A stretch of DNA of 64,000 nucleotides from Sinomicrobium sp. GTDB taxonomy: Bacteria > Bacteroidota > Bacteroidia > Flavobacteriales > Flavobacteriaceae. The DNA lies in NCBI GenBank assembly GCA_029266035.1, contig JAJUFH010000010.1, positions 1-64,000 of the forward strand, in the 5' to 3' direction. Position 1 is the first letter of the stretch, and every line of letters starts with the position of its first letter. Below the pieces are notes generated by a model. The model was not told the origin of the DNA and did not search any database. It was given only the letters and a program-made list of their open reading frames with translations. A program made the translations under genes and the position numbers. Below, piece by piece: positions 8,599-19,580 of this stretch.

Positions 8599-9891
8599 AT
8601 GAATATATTAATACTGGGAGGCGGTGGAAGAGAGCATACTTTTGCATGGAAAATCGCCCAAAGCGATAAGGTAAAGCAATTGTTTATAGCCCCCGGAAAT
8701 GCGGGAACGGCAAAAACCAAACTGGCTTCGGGAGCAGAAGCTACTAATGTAAATATATCGGCAACGGATTTTGATGCGGTAAAAGCCTTGGTGCTGGAAA
8801 AGCAGATAGATATGGTGGTTGTTGGTCCAGAAGATCCGTTGGTAAAAGGAATACACGATTATTTTTTGAACGACGAACAGCTCAGAGGGGTCGCTGTTAT
8901 AGGTCCGCAGAAAGAAGCCGCACGCCTGGAGGGAAGTAAGGAATTTGCCAAAGAGTTTATGAGCCGTCACAGCATACCTACGGCGGCATATCGCAGTTTT
9001 ACCGCTGCAGAATTGAAAGAAGGTCAGGCTTTTTTAGAAACTTTGCAAGCTCCTTATGTGCTCAAAGCTGACGGACTGGCAGCGGGAAAAGGAGTACTTA
9101 TACTGCAAGATCTAGAAGAAGCAAAAGCAGAGCTCAAGAATATGCTGGTAGAAGCCAAATTTGGAGAAGCTAGCGCCAAGGTAGTCATCGAAGAGTTCTT
9201 GAGCGGAATAGAGCTCAGTTGTTTTGTGATTACCGATGGAGAAAATTATCTGACCCTCCCTATGGCTAAAGACTACAAGAGAATAGGGGAGGGAGACACC
9301 GGACTTAATACCGGTGGTATGGGAGCGGTTTCGCCGGTGCCGTTTGCAGATGAAGAGTTTGTCAGAAAGATTGAAGATCGCATTGTAAAACCAACTGTTT
9401 CGGGCTTCCGTAAAGATCAGCTATCCTATAAAGGATTTGTTTTTATCGGATTGATTAAGGTAGGTGACGATCCGTATGTCATAGAGTACAATGTGCGTAT
9501 GGGAGATCCGGAGACCGAGGTGGTGCTGCCAAGAGTTAAAAACGACCTGGTAGAACTCTTTGAGGCAGTACATAAAGGCACACTCAACACTGTAAATCTC
9601 GAGGTCGATCACAAGGCTGCCACTACAGTAATGGCAGTCTCTGGCGGATATCCAGAAGCTTATGAAAAAGGAAAGGAGATTACGGGTATCGACAGTGTTG
9701 AAAAATCCCTGGTTTTTCACGCGGGGACAGCTCTCGACGGTGATAAGGTGCTCACCAGCGGCGGCCGGGTAATCGCTGTTACTTCATATGGAGAAGATTT
9801 TAGAGAGGCTCTGAGGCAGTCGTATGAGAGTATGAGTAAATTGAACTTCGACAAAATGTACTACCGCAAGGATATAGGATTTGACTTGTAG
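8599..9891 (+). CDS. purD: Phosphoribosylamine-glycine ligase
   Basis: ATP-grasp enzyme of purine synthesis that joins glycine to 5-phosphoribosylamine. It has 430 residues, the usual length. It begins with the GGGGREH nucleotide/phosphate-binding loop, and the ATP-grasp core includes KADGLAAGKGV and the later EYNVRMGDPETEVVLPR metal/phosphate site. A purine-rich stretch AGAGGAGA (8589-8596) precedes the ATG by only 2 nt, too close for an ideal Shine-Dalgarno. It is probably co-transcribed with metG. Confidence 0.97.
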   Translation: MNILILGGGGREHTFAWKIAQSDKVKQLFIAPGNAGTAKTKLASGAEATNVNISATDFDAVKALVLEKQIDMVVVGPEDPLVKGIHDYFLNDEQLRGVAVIGPQKEAARLEGSKEFAKEFMSRHSIPTAAYRSFTAAELKEGQAFLETLQAPYVLKADGLAAGKGVLILQDLEEAKAELKNMLVEAKFGEASAKVVIEEFLSGIELSCFVITDGENYLTLPMAKDYKRIGEGDTGLNTGGMGAVSPVPFADEEFVRKIEDRIVKPTVSGFRKDQLSYKGFVFIGLIKVGDDPYVIEYNVRMGDPETEVVLPRVKNDLVELFEAVHKGTLNTVNLEVDHKAATTVMAVSGGYPEAYEKGKEITGIDSVEKSLVFHAGTALDGDKVLTSGGRVIAVTSYGEDFREALRQSYESMSKLNFDKMYYRKDIGFDL

Positions 9892-9921
9892 TAGAACACA
9901 ACTTATTTTGCGTGGAAGTAA

Positions 9922-9963
9922 AACAAAAAGCCGCCCTTATTTTATATGAAGCGGCTTTTTGTT
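9922..9963. terminator. Strong intrinsic terminator after purD
   Basis: A perfect 13-bp stem pairs 9922-9934 (ending AAAAAGCCGC) with 9951-9963 (starting GCGGCTTTTT) around a 16-nt loop. The T-run is within the right arm, and by symmetry the left arm gives a T-run on the other strand. It serves convergent purD (plus) and the DUF6341 gene (minus, ending at 10006). Confidence 0.85.
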
Positions 9964-10005
9964 GTGTTGCCTATAAGAGTAGCAATACCTCTGAGGGTTT
10001 TGCGT

Positions 10006-10236
10006 TTATTTTAGGAATGAATGAGCGGTAATACTTTTGTTTTCTGCCCCTTCTTCGTTGTATTTTTTGAGTTGAAGTATCCAGTAAACAATGGCGCACA
10101 TACAGATGATGATAAACAACCAGTTTAGGGTATTGGCAGCCCACCAGCTTTGGAGCTCCAATTCCCGAAGAGCGTGTAGTGGAACAAAAAGAACGTGTTC
10201 AAAGAGGTATTGAATGCCTTCAAAAAAATCTTTCAT
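10006..10236 (-). CDS. DUF6341-like small membrane protein
   Basis: A 76-residue protein with one clear transmembrane helix (about residues 36-54, LNWLFIIICMCAIVYWILQL), preceded by an amphipathic segment and followed by a hydrophilic tail ending HSFLK. I recognise it from memory as the flavobacterial DUF6341 family; its function is unknown. The next gene, divergent, is the DUF6427-like protein, and the two are commonly neighbours in Flavobacteriaceae by recollection. A -7 box precedes it. Confidence 0.75.
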   Translation of the reverse strand: MKDFFEGIQYLFEHVLFVPLHALRELELQSWWAANTLNWLFIIICMCAIVYWILQLKKYNEEGAENKSITAHSFLK

Positions 10237-10271
10237 CGCTTCTAGGTAAAAGTTATACTATATTTACCCTG

Positions 10272-10279
10272 CAAATGTA
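10272..10279 (-). promoter_or_regulatory. -7 box of the DUF6341 gene
   Basis: The minus strand reads TACATTTG, a full TAnnTTTG match, 35 nt before the start codon at 10236. No TTG at standard spacing was found. Confidence 0.45.
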
Positions 10280-10313
10280 CATTATTTACATCGTAAACCC
10301 ATAAAAACAAGAA

Positions 10314-11240
10314 ATGATTTCCAGTTTTTTTAACCGGACTAAGCCCATAAACATATTATTTATAGTGGTCTATATGGCGTTTTTTTATTGCCTTTCCCGT
10401 TTTTTTCTCTATCGACCAGAGTGGAATATTGGGGCAATGACCACTTATATTGGACTATTTCTGGTATTGGTGTTTAGCGTTTTTCTGATAAATTTTATCG
10501 TTAGGAAAAATGCCTTGTGTGAGAATAATTCCTATTCTTCCCTACTGTTTGTAACACTTATCAGTCTTTTTCCTCAAATATTTGTAAGTCCTGAAATTGT
10601 TGTAGCTAACCTTTTTGTTTTGCTCGCATTGCGGAGGATAATCAGTATTCGCTCGTTTATTAAGGTCAAACAAAAACTCTTCGATGCCTCCCTGTGGATT
10701 TGTGTATCAGCTCTTTTCTACGAGTGGACACTGTTGTTTCTCTTGTTGGTCTTTGCCGCCATAGTGGTTTACCGAGTGGGAGATTACAAAAACTGGTTAG
10801 TGCCTTTGGTCTCGGCTTTTGTGGTGGGAATATTGCTGCTAACCTATGTCATTTGGATGCGAGATATGAATTGGGTGGAGGAAAAATTCCTGTTTTCAAT
10901 AGATTTTTACAGTGTAAAGACCAAGACTTTGGGCTTTATCTCTGCAGTGAGCTTCACTGTTTTGATCGGGCTGGTGTCTATCATCTCCTTTATACGTCAC
11001 TACAAAGCCAAACCATCGGTGGTACAATCGTCTCTACTGCTCGTGATTGTAGCCATGTTTATAGGCTGTGGAGTGGCTTTTGTGTCTAATAATAGGGAAA
11101 GCGACGAGCTGATATTCGCGCTTTTCCCGGTAGCCGTGCTCACGGCCAATTACCTTCAGGAAATCAAGAAGATATGGTGGAAAGACGGTTTGTTGTGGCT
11201 CTTTGCGGCAGCTCCGTTTATATTGTTGTTTATAAATTGA
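10314..11240 (+). CDS. DUF6427-like polytopic membrane protein
   Basis: A 308-residue integral membrane protein with about eight to nine hydrophobic segments spread along its length and no soluble domain. The start MISSFFNRTKPIN matches my recollection of the flavobacterial DUF6427 family. Function is unknown; the fold pattern is loosely like polysaccharide polymerase or glycosyltransferase-C membrane proteins. It sits directly before the polysaccharide locus but on recollection is a core gene, so it may not belong to it. Confidence 0.75.
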   Translation: MISSFFNRTKPINILFIVVYMAFFYCLSRFFLYRPEWNIGAMTTYIGLFLVLVFSVFLINFIVRKNALCENNSYSSLLFVTLISLFPQIFVSPEIVVANLFVLLALRRIISIRSFIKVKQKLFDASLWICVSALFYEWTLLFLLLVFAAIVVYRVGDYKNWLVPLVSAFVVGILLLTYVIWMRDMNWVEEKFLFSIDFYSVKTKTLGFISAVSFTVLIGLVSIISFIRHYKAKPSVVQSSLLLVIVAMFIGCGVAFVSNNRESDELIFALFPVAVLTANYLQEIKKIWWKDGLLWLFAAAPFILLFIN

Positions 11241-11307
11241 CAACCCGATTATGTCAGACCTCAATCCCCTATTGCCGATTTCGGAAGCTAGGCTTTCAGG
11301 ATTGTTG

Positions 11308-11315
11308 TACATTTG
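11308..11315 (+). promoter_or_regulatory. -7 box ahead of the polysaccharide locus
   Basis: TACATTTG matches TAnnTTTG and lies about 170 nt upstream of the first locus gene (ATG at 11485). It is the only full-consensus box I noticed between 11241 and 11485 on this strand. It would give a long leader of about 160 nt that contains an 18-codon open frame (11412-11468). Confidence 0.4.
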
Positions 11316-11484
11316 TCGTAATTCGATGTTCGCTCGTGATTAATTAGAAAGAGTGGGCAATTTGAGCCGTTTTATAAGCAACGAAATTGCAAAGACAACG
11401 TCTTGAAGAGAATGGATTACTCAAAGACAGTACAACCGATTGTCGACAAGTATTCAGAAGGTGGCTGATAAAAAAAAAAACAAT

Positions 11485-12066
11485 ATGCAAAACAAAGGGT
11501 ATTTTTCACATGAAACCGCTGTTATAGATGAAGACTGTTCTATAGGTGATGGAACCAAAATATGGCATTTCTCTCATATTATGTCCAATTGCATCATTGG
11601 TGAGCAGTGTAATATAGGGCAAAATGTAGTGGTTTCTCCAAGGGTTGTTCTGGGGAAAAACGTCAAGGTTCAAAACAATGTATCCATATATACCGGGGTG
11701 GTGTGTGAAGACGACGTATTTCTAGGGCCTTCTATGGTGTTTACTAATATTATCAATCCCCGCAGTGCAGTAGTTAGGAGAGATCAATACGTCGAAACCC
11801 TAGTTAAAAAAGGGGCGTCCATAGGGGCCAATGCTACTATTGTATGTGGCAATAGCATTGGCTGTTTTGCCCTAATAGGAGCAGGGACGGTGGTGACTAA
11901 GCAGGTACCCGATTACGCCCTTGTTGTGGGAAATCCCGGAAAGCAAATAGGCTGGGTAAGCGAGTACGGGCACAGACTGAATTTTGACGACAAAGGGATA
12001 GGAATTTGTCCGGAAAGCAAACAGGAATACCGACTGCAAGGACAAAAAGTGAAACGAATAAAATAA
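11485..12066 (+). CDS. WbpD/WlbB-like UDP-sugar 3-N-acetyltransferase
   Basis: A 193-residue left-handed beta-helix acetyltransferase. Hexapeptide repeats run through the first 150 residues (DEDCSIGDGTKIWHFSHI, then IGQNVVVSP, VLGKNVKVQNNVSIY). The pattern strongly resembles WbpD/WlbB, which acetylates the 3-amino group of UDP-2-acetamido-3-amino-2,3-dideoxy-glucuronate. The ATG at 11485 is chosen over an upstream TTG at 11440, because the extra residues are a lysine run without family match. The WbpB/WlbA-like dehydrogenase follows 9 nt later, supporting the pathway call. Confidence 0.85.
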   Translation: MQNKGYFSHETAVIDEDCSIGDGTKIWHFSHIMSNCIIGEQCNIGQNVVVSPRVVLGKNVKVQNNVSIYTGVVCEDDVFLGPSMVFTNIINPRSAVVRRDQYVETLVKKGASIGANATIVCGNSIGCFALIGAGTVVTKQVPDYALVVGNPGKQIGWVSEYGHRLNFDDKGIGICPESKQEYRLQGQKVKRIK

Positions 12067-12075
12067 TTTAAATAG

Positions 12076-14294
<2,219 letters not shown>

Positions 14295-14302
<8 letters not shown>

Positions 14303-15482
14303 TAATATATGCGCAGTTGTCCTCGGAGGATATGTAAATGGATATTCCATCATTCAGGAACTATACCAATTTAAAGTTAAAAACATAGCCCTTTTGCATT
14401 ATGGGGGTCAGATTGCGAGTTACAGTAATAAACTAACGGACAAACTGGTTATTGGGAATGATAAAGAAAGGCTGTTGCAAGCTTTACTAGAGCTGAAAAA
14501 AAAGTATGACAAACTCGTTTTATTCCCTACCGACGATTTGCTGCTTGAAAACCTTCACGCCATTAAGGAACAGCTAAAAGAGTTTTGCTTTTTACCTTTC
14601 AATACCGATAACCTTTTAACTGTAATAGATAAGAAAGTTCAATATGAGTTCTGTGAAAAATTAGGGGTCCCTTTTCCCAAAACTATTTCCATCAAAGAAG
14701 TGAAAGATCTGGAAAGATTAAGCACCATTGCTCTACCTATTTTAATAAAGCCCAATAAGCGGGAGGATTTAAGGGAAAAAGTGTTCAGATCACTTCGAAT
14801 AGAGTCTAAGAGCAGCCTTCAGAAAAACAAAAACAAATTAGAGAAATTTGTGAAAAAGGGGATGACCTTTATCGCTTCTGAGATTATTCCAGGAGACACC
14901 AACGGAAGTATTTATGCGTATACAGGATACAGAAGTCCGAATAGCAAAAACATAGAAAATGAATGGACAGGAAGGAAATTGACCCAATTTCCAGACGATT
15001 ACGGTGTCTTTTCAAGCGCGTCAAACGAAGCTCCCAAAATTATAAGAGAACAGGGAAGGAAACTACTAAACGGGATGGATTTGTACGGAATATGCGAACC
15101 GGAATTTAAATACGATTACCGAGACGGACTTTACAAGCTAATGGAAATTAATTTGAGATCTATGATGTGGCACAGAGTTGGAAATTTGTCGGGAGTACAC
15201 CTACAATACACACAGTGGTGTGATGCAGTCAATGCTCCGATTAAAAGGGAAAAACAAGTGTCGGAAACCGTTCATTTTTGCTATTTAAAACACGAAGTGA
15301 TTAATTTATTGTTTAGAAAAGGGTATTATAGGTATTTTAGAAGTAATTTAAAGCACTCAAAGACCTCCTTGGGGTTGTGGGATAAAAAGGATATGTTTCC
15401 TTTTGTTATAGATCAGTTTGGCACAGTAAAAGAGATCGGAAAATTAATGGTAAAAAAGATTATTGGGAGACAAGATGCCTAA
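14295..15482 (+). CDS. ATP-grasp ligase of the polysaccharide locus (carboxylate-amine ligase-like)
   Basis: A 395-residue protein with ATP-grasp organisation: an N-terminal pre-grasp region ([16 protein letters not shown]), then LPILIKPNK (the lysine-containing ATP site), a central [10 protein letters not shown] strand-turn, and a C-terminal [10 protein letters not shown]...LMEINLR, whose final E and N are the usual metal ligands. ATP-grasp enzymes form C-N bonds through an acyl-phosphate. In a polysaccharide cluster this would fit attaching an amino acid or amine to a uronic acid, but that is inference. The start is ATG 14295, overlapping the flippase stop by 8 nt; an in-frame TTG is 9 nt upstream. 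Confidence 0.75.
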
Positions 15483-15966
15483 AACGTTTTACAACAGATT
15501 AAAGCAAAAAATTCAGAAAATCAGACTGAGAAAGCAAGGGGTTATCATACATAATAACACTGCGTTTTTTAATATTTCTTTTCGCGGCACCGCTGTAGTC
15601 GAACCGTATTGTAGACTGATAGGAGACCCGAAAATTGAGGTCGGAAATAACTTTTATGCAAATTCCGGCTGTCACTTCCTGGGAGAGATCACCTTTGGAG
15701 ACGATGTTATGATAGGGCCTAAGACCATTATTTGGGGACGAGATCACGGTATGGCAATCGATATGCCGATGTATGGGCAGGAGCACAAAAAAGCGCCAGT
15801 TGTAATAGGCAATGACGTATGGATTGGCGCAGGTGTTATTATCTTAAAGGGCGTTACACTGGGAAATGGCGTAGTTATAGGAGCCGGTTCAGTAGTGACA
15901 AAAGATGTTCCAGACAATGCCGTTGCCATGGGAAACCCCGCAAGAGTAATTAAATTCAGAGATTGA
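15475..15966 (+). CDS. Hexapeptide-repeat acetyltransferase (LbetaH, maltose/galactoside O-acetyltransferase-like)
   Basis: A 163-residue left-handed beta-helix acyltransferase. The C-terminal half carries [17 protein letters not shown] and [16 protein letters not shown], then GNPARVI, the classic signature of O-acetyltransferases; the catalytic His is in GRDHGM. A basic N-terminal region (residues 1-25) is not part of the helix. It probably acetylates a sugar of the repeat unit. The ATG at 15475 overlaps the preceding stop by 8 nt. Confidence 0.87.
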   Translation: MPKTFYNRLKQKIQKIRLRKQGVIIHNNTAFFNISFRGTAVVEPYCRLIGDPKIEVGNNFYANSGCHFLGEITFGDDVMIGPKTIIWGRDHGMAIDMPMYGQEHKKAPVVIGNDVWIGAGVIILKGVTLGNGVVIGAGSVVTKDVPDNAVAMGNPARVIKFRD

Positions 15967-17363
15967 TGTTAAGGGTATATACCAATTCTGATTGTTTGGA
16001 AGAAAAACAATATATTTTTCGACAGATCTTGGGAAACATCTCAGGAGTTGAATACGAGTTGTATATCGATGAGGATTTGTCTGAGATTGTAGTAAAATAT
16101 AAAGAAGAGAAGAAAAGCCTATCGATAAACTCTAGTTTTTTCAATCAATTTAAAAGCTTGCAATGGCTTTCCAAAGAATCTCTGCCCAAACAACCGTTGA
16201 AATACCTGAAAAAAGACACTTTCAGTCTTTTAAATCTCGATGTCGAAGAAGAATTACCCGTGATTTACGGAAGTACTGAATACGATTTTTCTCCAGAAAA
16301 CATAAAATTGGGAGTAGATATTTTTGGTTCGTGTTTTTTTATGCTTTCCAGGTATGAAGAATTGGTGATTGAAGAAAAAGACATACACGGGCGCTTTCCA
16401 GCAAAACAATCTCTGGCGTATAAAGAAGGCTTTTTAATGCGACCTGTGGTAGACGAGTATACGGAATTATTGTGGGGGGCAATAAATTTTCTGTGGCCGG
16501 ATTGCAGGAGGAAAAGAAGGAGTGGTAAAACACTTGTCAGTTGTGATGTAGATTACCTTAAAGACTCCGGCGCGTATTTTCCCGGAATCGTAAAAAGAAT
16601 GGCAGGAGACCTGTTGGTCAGGAAGTCGCTTAAAGAGGTGCTCAAATCGATAAGATCCTTTTACCAAGTGGCCGTATTAAAAAAGAAATACGACGATCCA
16701 TTCTACTCATTCGACCTGATGATGGATGTTTGTGAGGAGCAAAACCTCAAAATGGCCTTTTATTTTATTCCGAAAAATAACAAAAAAAGTATTGACGGGG
16801 ATTATGATATAGATAGTGATGAGGTAATAAAGCTGATGCAAAAAATAATGAAAAGGGGTCACGAAATCGGCTATCACGCCAGCTATGATTCGTACAAGGA
16901 AATTGAAAAAACAATAGCCGAAGTAACCCTTCTTAAAAAAGTCTATGAAAAAGCAGGAGGAAATGCCGATGATATCACAGGAGGAAGACAACATTATTTG
17001 AGATGGGAGACAGGGGTGACGGAAAAAAATTGGGAAGCGGCAGGATTGACGTACGACTCTACATTGGGCTATGCCGAACATATTGGTTTTAGGTGTGGCA
17101 CCTCTCATGAGTACAATTTTTACGACTGTGTAAACAGAAAACCCATGAAATTGAAAATACGTCCACTGTTGATAATGGACTGTTCTTTAATCGATAAAAA
17201 GTATATGGGATTGGATTTTGACACTGCTATGAACCAAGCTGCCTTACTCCGTCGAAAATCGTTTGTAAACCGAGGAAATTTTACTTTATTATGGCATAAT
17301 TCCTTCTTGCGCGAATCTTTTAAAAAGAAGATGTTTCGGAACATATTAGAAAAATTTGACTGA
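15966..17363 (+). CDS. Polysaccharide deacetylase-like protein with N-terminal DUF7033-type domain
   Basis: A 465-residue protein in two parts. Residues 1-180 resemble the N-terminal domain often called DUF7033. The C-terminal part is a carbohydrate-esterase-4-like (NodB) fold: SCDVDYLKDSG takes the place of the usual HDVD/TFDD metal motif, GHEIGYHASYDSY supplies the metal histidines, and LLWHNS is the terminal catalytic-histidine motif. It may deacetylate a sugar or be a lectin-like derivative. The ATG sits in a TGATG overlap with the previous stop, implying translational coupling. Confidence 0.8.
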   Translation: MLRVYTNSDCLEEKQYIFRQILGNISGVEYELYIDEDLSEIVVKYKEEKKSLSINSSFFNQFKSLQWLSKESLPKQPLKYLKKDTFSLLNLDVEEELPVIYGSTEYDFSPENIKLGVDIFGSCFFMLSRYEELVIEEKDIHGRFPAKQSLAYKEGFLMRPVVDEYTELLWGAINFLWPDCRRKRRSGKTLVSCDVDYLKDSGAYFPGIVKRMAGDLLVRKSLKEVLKSIRSFYQVAVLKKKYDDPFYSFDLMMDVCEEQNLKMAFYFIPKNNKKSIDGDYDIDSDEVIKLMQKIMKRGHEIGYHASYDSYKEIEKTIAEVTLLKKVYEKAGGNADDITGGRQHYLRWETGVTEKNWEAAGLTYDSTLGYAEHIGFRCGTSHEYNFYDCVNRKPMKLKIRPLLIMDCSLIDKKYMGLDFDTAMNQAALLRRKSFVNRGNFTLLWHNSFLRESFKKKMFRNILEKFD

Positions 17364-18469
17364 TGAAAATATTGACAATAATAGGGGCAAGGCCACAGTT
17401 TATTAAGGCGGCTACAGTGTCGCGAACGATAAAAAACTATAGAGATATAACGGAGATAATAGTTCATACAGGACAACATTTCGACACGAATATGTCTGAT
17501 GTTTTTTTTGAAGAGATGAATATTCCGAAACCCGATTACAATTTGGGAATTGGTGGCGGAACCCACGGGTTGCAAACCGGGCAAATGCTGATAAAACTAG
17601 AAGAGGTTATTTTAGAGCAGGCGCCTGATTGGGTACTGGTTTACGGCGATACAAACTCAACACTGGCAGGAGCACTTGCAGCTTCTAAACTCCATATTCC
17701 TATAGCACATATAGAAGCTGGACTTAGGTCATTCAACAAAAAAATGCCAGAAGAAATCAATAGGATTCTTACTGATCAAGTTTCAGAAATCTTGTTTACA
17801 CCTACCGAGATAGCCGATAAGAACCTGCTTAGCGAAGGAGTGAATAAACACAAGATCAAATATTCTGGAGATGTGATGTATGACGCTGCTCTTTTTTATG
17901 GGAAGATGGCCGACGACAAAAGTACTATCCTGGAAGATATTGGGGAAAGAGAAAAGGAATATATCCTGTGTACTGTTCACAGGGCAGAAAACACAGATTC
18001 TTCGGAAAGGCTTAAAAGCATTTTCAAAAACCTTGAAAAAATAGCGAGTGATTATCGACTGGTTATACCTCTTCATCCGAGAACAGAGAAGGCTTTAAAA
18101 GAGCTTAATTTTGATTTTGCGAAAACAGATATACATTTTATCGATCCTGTGGGCTATATCGATATGGTAAAGCTCGAAAAGCAAGCTGGCTTAATCATTA
18201 CAGACTCTGGAGGAGTGCAAAAAGAAGCCTATTTTCACAAAGTGCCATGCCTTACTTTGAGAAATGAAACAGAATGGCTGGAGTTAGTAGACAAGGGGTA
18301 CAACGCTTTGATAAAGAATATAGACAAATTAGCGTCCCTTGTTCAGTCTCAGTGGCGGCGACCTATGGAACATACTGAAAATTTATATGGTGATGGAGAA
18401 GCTGCTCTCAAAATAGTAGAAACCTTAATTCGATTCCACAGTGAAAATAGCGTATCTGCTTCCGATTAA
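17363..18469 (+). CDS. Non-hydrolysing UDP-N-acetylglucosamine 2-epimerase family (WbpI/WecB-like)
   Basis: A 368-residue GT-B-fold epimerase. It starts with the invariant ILTIIGARPQFIKAA and contains VYGDTNSTLAGAL, HIEAGLRSF, MPEEINR and TDSGGVQKEA. The ...RNETEWLELV segment resembles the WbpI subgroup rather than TERPE-type WecB. With WbpB- and WbpD-like genes in the same locus, the likely reaction is 2-epimerisation of UDP-2,3-diacetamido-glucuronate to the mannuronate form; ordinary UDP-ManNAc formation remains possible. The start is in a TGATG overlap. Confidence 0.9.
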   Translation: MKILTIIGARPQFIKAATVSRTIKNYRDITEIIVHTGQHFDTNMSDVFFEEMNIPKPDYNLGIGGGTHGLQTGQMLIKLEEVILEQAPDWVLVYGDTNSTLAGALAASKLHIPIAHIEAGLRSFNKKMPEEINRILTDQVSEILFTPTEIADKNLLSEGVNKHKIKYSGDVMYDAALFYGKMADDKSTILEDIGEREKEYILCTVHRAENTDSSERLKSIFKNLEKIASDYRLVIPLHPRTEKALKELNFDFAKTDIHFIDPVGYIDMVKLEKQAGLIITDSGGVQKEAYFHKVPCLTLRNETEWLELVDKGYNALIKNIDKLASLVQSQWRRPMEHTENLYGDGEAALKIVETLIRFHSENSVSASD

Positions 18470-19580
18470 TATAGAAAAATACGGGGGGGTTTTAAATAAG
18501 GTAGATTCACAGGTTAGTGCTTGGATAGAGGCAGGCATGGAAGTGAGGATTATTCTTATTACTTCAAATAGAAATACACCTATTGAAACTACCGCCTTAG
18601 GATCACTTTATCAGAGAGGAGTGGTAGAAGTTCATTATACCCGCGAAAAGGGGCTTCTCCCGGTAGATTTACTGAAAGACCTAGCTGGTTTGAAATCTTC
18701 TTTTTCAAAGGTTTTGGAGCGTTTACACGATTACAATCCCGATCTGGTGTACACTAGGAGCACCCAATACCAACCATTTTACAAAAGGGTTGGGGTAAAG
18801 TATAAACTTGTGTTGGAAATAAATACCGATATGAGCTCGGAGTATAAAATTCAGGCTCTTCAGAGTTTCCGATACTTTTTCCGATACCTTTACTTTATAC
18901 TTACAAATCATCTTCTCTTGAAAAAAGTGGCAGGGATAGCTGCTGTAACTTTCGAGATTGAGGAAAAATACAAAGACATGAAGTCAGGTGTTTTTCCGAA
19001 TTCTATCAATGTAGGGGGCTATAGAGAATGTAAAAAAGGCACTACAGAACAGCGGATTTTATTTATTGGTTCGCCGGGAATGCCATGGCATGGAGTAGAT
19101 ATATTAGTAGAATTGGCAACCAAAATGCCAGAGGTTTACTTTGATATCATCGGAATATCTGCATCGGAATTTGCATCAACCGTTCCTGATAATGTACATT
19201 TTTACGGATATCTGAATAAGTCGGAATATTTACCTTTGTTTGAGAAGGCAAGGGCAACAGTAGCTTCTTTAGCATTTTTCCGAAACGGTATGAACGAAGC
19301 CTGCCCACTGAAAGTGAGAGAATACCTAGCCTGTTGTAAACCGGTTATCCTGCCGTATAAAGACACGGCTTTCGAGCAGAAAGGCTATCCCGATTGGGTG
19401 CTAAAGCTGGAAAATGACAAAGAGAAAATACTTTCGTCTACGGGTGAAATAAGATCCTTTCTCGAAAAATGCGACGAGTTTAACCTCACTCAACAGCAGG
19501 TAATGCGTTATGTAGATGTAGAATATATAGAGAAGGAAAGAGTGTCCTTTTTTAGGGAGATAATCAAAAAAAATGTATAG
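18441..19580 (+). CDS. Family 4-type glycosyltransferase
   Basis: A 379-residue GT-B glycosyltransferase. The N-terminal domain begins KIAYLLPINIEKYGGV. The C-terminal nucleotide-sugar domain has RILFIGSPGMPWHGVD and an EX7E-type motif in NEACPLKVREYLACCKPVI. It starts with GTG inside the end of the epimerase gene (29-nt overlap). The sugar donor and acceptor cannot be read from the sequence. Confidence 0.85.
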   Translation: MKIAYLLPINIEKYGGVLNKVDSQVSAWIEAGMEVRIILITSNRNTPIETTALGSLYQRGVVEVHYTREKGLLPVDLLKDLAGLKSSFSKVLERLHDYNPDLVYTRSTQYQPFYKRVGVKYKLVLEINTDMSSEYKIQALQSFRYFFRYLYFILTNHLLLKKVAGIAAVTFEIEEKYKDMKSGVFPNSINVGGYRECKKGTTEQRILFIGSPGMPWHGVDILVELATKMPEVYFDIIGISASEFASTVPDNVHFYGYLNKSEYLPLFEKARATVASLAFFRNGMNEACPLKVREYLACCKPVILPYKDTAFEQKGYPDWVLKLENDKEKILSSTGEIRSFLEKCDEFNLTQQQVMRYVDVEYIEKERVSFFREIIKKNV

